From positions 1-11,785 of the forward strand of contig JAFQUL010000015.1 in the NCBI GenBank assembly GCA_017408535.1: a DNA stretch of 11,785 bases. Reading direction: 5' to 3'. The stretch is from Clostridia bacterium (GTDB lineage: Bacteria; Bacillota; Clostridia; Oscillospirales; CAG-272). The notes under the pieces are model-generated. The model searched no databases and had not been told where the DNA came from. It saw nothing but the letters and a program-made list of their open reading frames with translations. Positions 7,196 through 11,785 of the stretch are shown one piece after another (position 1 is the first letter of the stretch; the number at the start of each line of letters is the position of its first letter). Position numbers and translations under genes: made by a program.

Positions 7196-7230
7196 AAAAA
7201 AGGCAGTACGCATTCAGCGTACTGCCTTTC
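7196..7230. terminator. Bidirectional terminator between the redox operon and ackA
   Basis: A perfect 13-bp stem (7199-7211 with 7217-7229, core GGCAGTACGC) closes a 5-base loop. On the minus strand it is followed by six T's (7196-7201 on the plus strand are all A), a good terminator for ackA. On the plus strand it runs into TTTCTGTT, a weaker stop for the redox operon. Confidence 0.85.
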
Positions 7231-7244
7231 TGTTAATACTTTGA

Positions 7245-8453
7245 TTATTTCTTAATAGAGTTTGCGATAGCTTCGGTATCGGAAGCGATAACCAGCTCCT
7301 CGTTGGTGGGGATGAGGTAAACCTCAACCTTGGAGTTGCCGGAGGAAAGCTTGATGGTGTTGGGCTGGTGATGAGCCTCTGCGTTAACGGGCTTGTCTAT
7401 CTCAACACCGAGGAAAGCGAGGTCCTCACAAACGCGCTCACGAAGAAGAGGATTGTTCTCACCAAGGCCTGCGGTGAAGACGATAGCGTCAAGACCGCCC
7501 ATAGCTGCTGCATAAGAACCGATGAACTTCTTTATCTGATATGCGAGTATTTTGGTAGCAAGGATAGCTCTCTTGTTGCCTTCAGCAGCGGCCTTCTCAA
7601 CGTCGCGGCTGTCGGAGGAAATACCGGATACACCGAGGAAGCCGCACTTCTTGTTCATAAAGTCGCTCATCTCAGCAGGGGTGAAGCCCTCCTTCTCCAT
7701 TATGTAGGGAACGATAGCGGGGTCGATAGAACCGCAACGGGTACCCATCTCAACACCGTCAAGAGGAGTGAAGCCCATGCTGGTGTCGATAACCTTGCCA
7801 TCCTTGACTGCGGAAATGGAAGAACCGTTTCCAAGGTGGCAGGTAACGATCTTGGTGCCCTCAGTACGGCCGAGTATCTTGCACATCTCGCCGGAAACGA
7901 AACGGTGGGAGGTACCGTGTGCGCCGTAACGGCGGATGTGGTACTTCTCGTACATCTCGTATGCGAGGGGATAGAAGTATGCTTCTTCGGGCATAGTCTG
8001 ATGGAAAGCAGTGTCAAATACGAGAACCTGAGGAACGCCGGGCATCTCGTCCATGCATCCCTTAAGACCCATAAGGTGAGCACCGGTATGAAGAGGTGCA
8101 AAGTCGCGGCAGAGCTCGAGCTTCTCGATAACCTCATCGGTTGCGAGAACGCTTTCGAAGAAATAAGGACCGCCGTGCACGACTCTGTGGCCTACTGCCT
8201 CGATCTCGCTCATGCTCTTGATACAACCGATCTCGGGATCGGTGAGAGTGTCAACGACAACTCTGATAGCAATCGAGTGGTTGGGCATTTCGATTTCCTT
8301 GACGGTCTTGGTACCGTCAGCCTGCTTGTGTTCGATCTTGCCGTCAAGTCCGATACGCTCGCAGTTACCCTTTGCCATAACACTTCCGGTGTTGGTGTCA
8401 AAGAGCTGATACTTGAGTGAACTTGATCCGGCGTTTACAACCAGTACATTCAT
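7245..8453 (-). CDS. ackA: Acetate kinase
   Basis: Cytoplasmic acetate kinase, 402 residues, which converts acetyl phosphate and ADP to acetate and ATP at the end of fermentation and can run in reverse. Family hallmarks are complete: the N-terminal NAGSSSLKYQLF phosphate loop with Asn7; GHRVVHGG with Arg90; VFDTAFHQTMP with Asp147; RRYGAHGTSHRFV with His179; HLGNGSSISA; GTRCGSIDP with Arg239; FTAGLGENN; and TNEELVIA with a Glu at about 385. These correspond to the catalytic Asn, Arg, Asp, His, Arg and Glu of the archaeal enzyme. The ribosome binding site AAAGGA is on the minus strand at about 8465-8470. Codon use is strongly biased to C/G-ending synonymous codons, as expected for high expression and unlike its neighbours. 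No phosphotransacetylase (pta) gene is adjacent. It converges on the redox operon across a shared terminator and diverges from tmcAL. Confidence 0.97.
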   Translation of the reverse strand: MNVLVVNAGSSSLKYQLFDTNTGSVMAKGNCERIGLDGKIEHKQADGTKTVKEIEMPNHSIAIRVVVDTLTDPEIGCIKSMSEIEAVGHRVVHGGPYFFESVLATDEVIEKLELCRDFAPLHTGAHLMGLKGCMDEMPGVPQVLVFDTAFHQTMPEEAYFYPLAYEMYEKYHIRRYGAHGTSHRFVSGEMCKILGRTEGTKIVTCHLGNGSSISAVKDGKVIDTSMGFTPLDGVEMGTRCGSIDPAIVPYIMEKEGFTPAEMSDFMNKKCGFLGVSGISSDSRDVEKAAAEGNKRAILATKILAYQIKKFIGSYAAAMGGLDAIVFTAGLGENNPLLRERVCEDLAFLGVEIDKPVNAEAHHQPNTIKLSSGNSKVEVYLIPTNEELVIASDTEAIANSIKK

Positions 8454-8494
8454 TATAATATATATCCTTTCAATAATGATCTTAGATAAAAGAC

Positions 8495-8523
8495 ATTATA
8501 CTACAGAGAACAGCAAAATTCAA
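8495..8523 (-). promoter_or_regulatory. Vegetative promoter of ackA
   Basis: Reading the minus strand, TTGAAT (8523-8518) and a perfect TATAAT (8500-8495) are separated by 17 bases, placing the transcript start near 8488 and giving a leader of about 35 bases. The -35 lies inside the inverted repeat at 8514-8533. A plus-strand TATACT (8497-8502) overlaps the -10, so a divergent tmcAL promoter could share this site, but its -35 is poor. Confidence 0.65.
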
Positions 8524-8533
8524 GAGAATTTTG
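8514..8533. repeat. Inverted repeat overlapping the ackA -35 (possible operator)
   Basis: CAAAATTC (8514-8521) and GAATTTTG (8526-8533) are perfect 8-base inverted arms around AAGA. The repeat covers the ackA -35 and lies 30 bases before the tmcAL start, so a bound protein could affect both genes. It lacks a T-run, so it is not a terminator. I do not recognise the regulator. Confidence 0.5.
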
Positions 8534-8562
8534 TTAACTTAAGCATTTTAAGGGAGAAAAGA

Positions 8563-9750
8563 ATGAAATTAGCATTTATTATTTCTGAATATAACCCTTT
8601 TCACTGTGGGCATGAATATATGATACGTCAGATCAGAAAAAAGCTGGGCGATGTGACCGTTATAGCGATAATGAGTACCTCTTTTGTTCAGCGCGGAGAG
8701 CCGGCACTGTTTCCTGCAGAGGTACGTGCCAGGGCTGCGTTAGAATGCGGGGCTGATCTTGTGGTGTCACTGCCTGTTCCTTATTCGATGTCGGGCAGCA
8801 GTTTTTTTGCTCGGGCAGGAGTTCGGATAGCTGCTGCCTTTTCGGGATACGAAAAATATTTGATATTCGGCAGTGAGAGCGGTGATATTAATGCTCTCGA
8901 AAAGATAGCTGTAAATATGGCAGATACGGATTTCATCCGGGCGGTGGATGAACGTCCAAAGGATGAACCCTATGCCGAATCGGTTGTAAGGATATATGGT
9001 GAGATGTTTGATGAGTGCGACAGAGAGCTTTTGTCACAGCCGAATAATATTCTTGCTTTAGAGTATTTAAGAGCTATAAAAGACGAGGGGGCTGATCTGC
9101 GGCCTTTTACCGTAAAAAGAGTCGGCTCCGGATATAATGACAGTTCCTGCGAAGGAGAATTTCTTTCTGCCACTGCATTGCGTAAGCTTTTCCTTGAGGG
9201 AGAGAGGGAACTGTTTTATTCAAAGGTGCCGGCCGCGGCGGCGGAATTATACAGAGCGGCCGCTGAGAACGGTGACTATTCTCTCGGTTGGCACGGGCTG
9301 TCGGAGGGAGCGATAACATTCCTCCGTTTATCGGGTGAGGATGCTTTTTCCGGATGCGCTGAAATGTCAGGAGGCCTTGACCGCAGAATAGTTTCGACTT
9401 CACATACGACCGGTAATGTGGAGGAACTGTTTGACTTGGTTGCTACCAAACGGTTTACAAACGCCAGAATAAGACGTGCACTTTTGTCTGCACTCCTCTC
9501 AGTCAGCGAGAGCGATATTGCGGCTCATCCCCAGTATATTATGGTGCTTAGTGCAAACGGAAACGGTACTGATGCACTGAGATCGGTCGATACTGATAGG
9601 CTTAGCGTGATAACCAAGCCGTCGTCGGTTGACGTCAGACACCGTGCCGGAAAGCTTCTTGTTGCGTCAGAAGCGCTGTACGGAATGTCTCTTCTGAAAA
9701 AACGCGGCAGCTATGATTTTATGAAGATCACTCCGTATATAAAAAGGTAG
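8563..9750 (+). CDS. tmcAL: tRNA(Met) cytidine acetate ligase (YlbM/TmcAL family)
   Basis: Predicted ATP-dependent ligase, 395 residues, that uses free acetate to make N4-acetylcytidine at the wobble position of elongator tRNA-Met, which sharpens AUG decoding. Evidence: the N-terminus MKLAFIISEYNPFHCGH is the family signature with the nucleotidyltransferase HxGH motif at 14-17. SFVQRGEPALF (40-50) and a FGSESGDI segment (about 103-110) are also typical, and the C-terminal KRFTNARIRRALLSALL matches the tRNA-binding part of YlbM. Length is slightly short of the roughly 400-420 usual for the family. The start is set by AGGGAG at 8551-8556; an open frame back to 8413 runs through the ackA promoter and is rejected. 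It is divergent from ackA, whose product generates acetate. No terminator separates it from the gene at 9834, so some read-through is likely. Confidence 0.92.
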   Translation: MKLAFIISEYNPFHCGHEYMIRQIRKKLGDVTVIAIMSTSFVQRGEPALFPAEVRARAALECGADLVVSLPVPYSMSGSSFFARAGVRIAAAFSGYEKYLIFGSESGDINALEKIAVNMADTDFIRAVDERPKDEPYAESVVRIYGEMFDECDRELLSQPNNILALEYLRAIKDEGADLRPFTVKRVGSGYNDSSCEGEFLSATALRKLFLEGERELFYSKVPAAAAELYRAAAENGDYSLGWHGLSEGAITFLRLSGEDAFSGCAEMSGGLDRRIVSTSHTTGNVEELFDLVATKRFTNARIRRALLSALLSVSESDIAAHPQYIMVLSANGNGTDALRSVDTDRLSVITKPSSVDVRHRAGKLLVASEALYGMSLLKKRGSYDFMKITPYIKR

Positions 9751-9772
9751 GTCTTATACAGTCCGGGTAATG

Positions 9773-9801
9773 TAATATATCCTTTTGGACTTGCATATAT
9801 T
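9773..9801 (+). promoter_or_regulatory. Sigma-E-type mother-cell promoter for the SipL-like gene
   Basis: TAATATA (9773-9779) matches 6 of 7 positions of the Bacillus sigma-E -35 KHATATT, and CATATATT (9794-9801) matches 7 of 8 of the -10 CATAYAMT. The spacer is 14 bases, the preferred length. The start would be near 9808, giving a leader of about 25 bases with AGGAG at 9821-9825. SipL is a mother-cell protein, so the match fits the gene's role. Confidence 0.6.
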
Positions 9802-9833
9802 TTAGTAAAAAATGTGCAAAAGGAGATTACATT

Positions 9834-11402
9834 ATGGCCGATGAGATCAAGAGGGATAGTGAAGCGCAGACTCTTCCTCGGCTTTGTTATGACGGATATG
9901 TCAACGGAGAGGTAAACGAGGATTTTCTGCTGCCGGATTATCTGCCGCAGATAGACAGGATCCTAAGATTTGAATACCGTGCCATACCCGATGAAAATTA
10001 TTTCGGCACAAGGACGGCGGAATTTTCAGGTGCCGTATCTTATAACGTGGTATATGCTTCCGGCGACAGCGGTATTTGCAGTGTATCTCTTTCCTCCGAC
10101 TATGACGGAAAGGCGGATATTCCGTGCGATTTCAAGGAGTGCCGCGTTGTGACCGGTGTGGAGAACGCTGCCTGCAGACTTCTTGGCCCAAGAAAGCTAA
10201 GTGCCAGAGCAAAACTCAGAACCAGACTTCTGGCATTTTCCGAGGATGTCCCGGGAGACGGTGTGAGCACAGTAGGGGGCGATATTCGGGTGGATCACCT
10301 TGAGACAACAGAGGAAACCTGTGAATCAAGATTTTTTGAAGCCCGTGATATAAGAGTTGATGACTGTGTAGAAGAGAATGGAGGCAAACCGGTGTTTTGT
10401 AACGCCTCGGTGCTTCCGATAAATGTTACCGCAAATAACAATGCGGTAGTGGTCTCCGGAGATGTCATAGTTAGAGCACTTTTTGAGTATCTGGAGGAAG
10501 GTCAGGGGGCAGGGTGCGGTCGATACGGTAACGTTTCCTGTCGGATCCCGTTTGAGAGGGCGGTTCGCTGTGACGGTGTGAAGCCGGGTGACAGATGTCT
10601 TGCTGAGGGAACTTGTGTTTCGGTAACCGTGGGGGAAGGGGAAAAAGAGAATTCTTCCGACTGTTCGGTTAACTTCGATATGATGATAACCGTTGCCAGA
10701 AAGAAAGAAATAACACTTTGCCGTGACGCCTATGCGGTTTCTTCATCCCACAGCACCGATTGCTCTCACAAAACTGCGGAGCTGTATAATGCTTCAGGGG
10801 TAAGAGGAAATTTTACCCTGTCCGCCGTAGCTTCAAGAAAGGACGTCGGCGGAGACAACGGCGAGATAGTGGATGTGTCTGTATATCCCGAGATAACCTC
10901 CGCCGCATTTGAAAAAAACAAAACGGTCTTTACCGGTAACGCAAGAATAAATGTAATTATGAAGGAAAAGGCTGAAGGAGCAGAGTCTTCTGCCGGACGC
11001 GTGGTTTCATCCGGAGAGTTTACCTATCCTTTTAAGTATGAATGTGATATGAGACTGGGAGAAGGAGATCCTGTGTATTTTTCCTGTGCTGAGATGATCA
11101 GTGCCCGCGGTAGGATCGATGGCGATAAGGTTCGGGTGGAATCTGAGATAGCTCTTTCGGCGTCAGCCTGGGGAAGGGAAAAGGTAGAGATCGTAGACAA
11201 GATCAGTATCAGTGAAGCAGAGCCGATCGGCAACGGAATAACCGTTATATATTCTGATGGCAGAGAGGATCTCTGGCAGCTGGCTAAAAGATTCCGTACC
11301 GATGTTGGATCAATATTGTCAGATAACGATCTGGGTATGGATAAAGACGAAAGATATGTCCCGGAAACGGGCAATCCGGTGGTTATAAATACCGGTAAAT
11401 AG
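9834..11402 (+). CDS. sipL: SipL-like spore morphogenesis protein (SPOCS/DUF3794 repeats plus LysM)
   Basis: Predicted mother-cell sporulation protein of 522 residues. In Clostridioides difficile, SipL binds the coat ATPase SpoIVA through its LysM domain and tethers coat assembly to the forespore surface. The N-terminal segment YVNGEVNEDFLLPDYLPQIDRILRFE (about 21-46) is characteristic of the family. Beta-rich SPOCS-type units follow at about 150-310 and 340-465, and the C-terminus (about 470-520) is a LysM domain with IYSDGREDLWQLAKRF in place of the common GDTLWxIAKRY pattern. No signal peptide or membrane segment is seen, as expected for a cytosolic mother-cell protein. Length equals that of known SipL proteins to my recollection. 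AGGAG at 9821-9825 supports the start. A sigma-E-type promoter precedes it and a strong terminator follows, so it forms its own unit. Other SPOCS-LysM coat proteins exist, so SipL is likely rather than certain. Confidence 0.85.
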   Translation: MADEIKRDSEAQTLPRLCYDGYVNGEVNEDFLLPDYLPQIDRILRFEYRAIPDENYFGTRTAEFSGAVSYNVVYASGDSGICSVSLSSDYDGKADIPCDFKECRVVTGVENAACRLLGPRKLSARAKLRTRLLAFSEDVPGDGVSTVGGDIRVDHLETTEETCESRFFEARDIRVDDCVEENGGKPVFCNASVLPINVTANNNAVVVSGDVIVRALFEYLEEGQGAGCGRYGNVSCRIPFERAVRCDGVKPGDRCLAEGTCVSVTVGEGEKENSSDCSVNFDMMITVARKKEITLCRDAYAVSSSHSTDCSHKTAELYNASGVRGNFTLSAVASRKDVGGDNGEIVDVSVYPEITSAAFEKNKTVFTGNARINVIMKEKAEGAESSAGRVVSSGEFTYPFKYECDMRLGEGDPVYFSCAEMISARGRIDGDKVRVESEIALSASAWGREKVEIVDKISISEAEPIGNGITVIYSDGREDLWQLAKRFRTDVGSILSDNDLGMDKDERYVPETGNPVVINTGK

Positions 11403-11412
11403 TATGTTTTTT

Positions 11413-11450
11413 ATGCCGTGATTCCACGAAAGGGATTACGGCATTTTTTT
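11413..11450 (+). terminator. Rho-independent terminator after the SipL-like gene
   Basis: A 13-bp stem with two G-U pairs (11413-11425 with 11432-11444, outer arm ATGCCGT/ACGGCAT) closes the 6-base loop ACGAAA and is followed by seven T's (11444-11450). Confidence 0.92.
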
Positions 11451-11483
11451 ATTAAATAATGGAGAAAAATGTTATAAAAAGTA

Positions 11484-11512
11484 TTGACAAAAAAGTAAAT
11501 CGGTGATAGAAT
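11484..11512 (+). promoter_or_regulatory. rRNA operon promoter P1
   Basis: A perfect TTGACA (11484-11489), a 17-base spacer and TAGAAT (11507-11512). The sequence around the -35 (AAAAAGTA-TTGACAAAA) is nearly repeated in P2, a sign of a tandem promoter duplication as in Gram-positive rRNA operons. The start would be near 11519. Confidence 0.85.
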
Positions 11513-11580
11513 ATAAGAACCTTCACCGAGTGCCTCGGTCATAGTAAACAAAAAACTTTCGAAAAAAGTTGAAAAAGTAC

Positions 11581-11609
11581 TTGACAAAAGGGATAAGGTG
11601 TGGTAGAAT
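11581..11609 (+). promoter_or_regulatory. rRNA operon promoter P2
   Basis: A perfect TTGACA (11581-11586), a 17-base spacer and TAGAAT (11604-11609), 97 bases downstream of P1 and with identical hexamers. The start would be near 11616. Two small hairpins lie between the promoters (11525-11539, ACCGAG/CTCGGT; and about 11554-11570). Confidence 0.85.
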
Positions 11610-11615
11610 AGACAA

Positions 11616-11785
11616 GTCGCCAAGAGCGACGGAAGATCCTTGAAAATTGAACAACAACGAAAGAACGAAAACACAAACTCGTAATTCTTTTGAGAAGAAT
11701 CGCATTACTGAAAAGTGATGCAGATGCTCTAAACATTAATTTAAGAAGCTAGAAAAAGCTCTAGGTAAGATATTTAAGCCGAAAG
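11616..11785 (+). other. rRNA operon leader; the rRNA gene begins at or beyond the right edge
   Basis: No protein gene is present from 11403 to the end. The leader contains a GTCGC/GCGAC hairpin right after P2 (11616-11630) and CCTTGAAAATTGAACAAC (about 11638-11655), a sequence typical of the stretch before 16S or 23S genes in Gram-positive rRNA operons and associated with antitermination and processing. Further stems are ATTCTT/AAGAAT (11684-11700), an 8-bp GAAA-loop hairpin (11702-11721) and AGCT/AGCT (11747-11760). The last bases, from about 11763 (GGTAAG...TTTAAG), vaguely resemble the 5' end of 23S rRNA (GGTtAAGcgacTAAG in E. coli) more than that of 16S, but too little is present to decide. 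Confidence 0.75.

Noticed and set aside
7368..8420. Long open frame on the plus strand, antisense to ackA
   Set aside because: It is a by-product of the strong codon bias of ackA. The translation has no family features and there is no ribosome binding site.
8531..8545. Possible Rex (NADH sensor) operator, starting TTGTTAA, near the ackA promoter
   Set aside because: Only one half-site fits. The Rex pattern needs TTAACAA four bases later, and the sequence there is different.
8413..8562. Upstream extension of tmcAL
   Set aside because: It crosses the ackA start and promoter. The conserved family N-terminus begins at 8563 behind a good ribosome binding site.
9759..9791. Terminator between tmcAL and the SipL-like gene (AGTCC/GGACT)
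   Set aside because: The stem is only 5 bp with a loop of over 20 bases and no T-run follows.
11411..11736. Small minus-strand open frames in the rRNA promoter and leader region
   Set aside because: They are Phe/Leu/Ser-rich translations of A-rich leader DNA and overlap two perfect promoters and several stems.

Overview
The window reads as chromosomal DNA from an anaerobic, endospore-forming member of the Clostridia, probably a gut-type Oscillospiraceae/Ruminococcaceae relative. The grounds are two sporulation or germination genes (a GerA/SpoVAF-type membrane protein and a SipL-like SPOCS-LysM protein), a soluble multi-cluster NAD(P)H/ferredoxin enzyme, acetate kinase, moderate GC with AT-rich intergenic regions, strong GGAGG-type ribosome binding sites and Gram-positive promoter spacing. 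Placement below class level is inference.

Layout. 1-312: gene-free stretch packed with small hairpins, then a -10-like box. 313-1140 (+): lone lipoprotein solute-binding protein with its own terminator. 1250-2674 (+): orphan GerA-family spore protein, preceded by a forespore-sigma-like promoter candidate and closed by a long hairpin. 2834-7123 (+): three tightly packed redox genes (NuoE-like, NuoF/HydB-like, and a ferredoxin-GltD-ferredoxin fusion) that match the Sporomusa-type Nfn (Stn) / Bfu architecture of flavin-based electron-bifurcating transhydrogenases. A hairpin at 7199-7229 separates this operon from the convergent acetate kinase gene (7245-8453, -). ackA is divergent from a TmcAL (YlbM) tRNA acetate ligase gene (8563-9750, +); the gap holds a good ackA promoter and a perfect 20-bp palindrome overlapping its -35. 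9834-11402 (+): SipL-like gene behind a convincing sigma-E-type promoter, closed by a classic terminator. 11484-11785: tandem strong promoters (both TTGACA-N17-TAGAAT) and a structured leader characteristic of an rRNA operon; the rRNA gene lies beyond the right edge.

How the genes fit together. The redox operon would balance NADH, NADPH and reduced ferredoxin in a fermenting cell, and acetate kinase makes ATP from acetyl phosphate. TmcAL consumes acetate and ATP directly to modify elongator tRNA-Met, so ackA and tmcAL share a metabolite. The two sporulation genes are not in an operon with these and appear to carry their own sporulation-type promoters.

I found no mobile element, CRISPR array, phage gene or defence system. 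Most of the window is ordinary chromosome. The most rewarding items are the Stn/Bfu-type operon, the sporulation-sigma promoters, the palindrome over the ackA promoter and the identity of the rRNA gene to the right.
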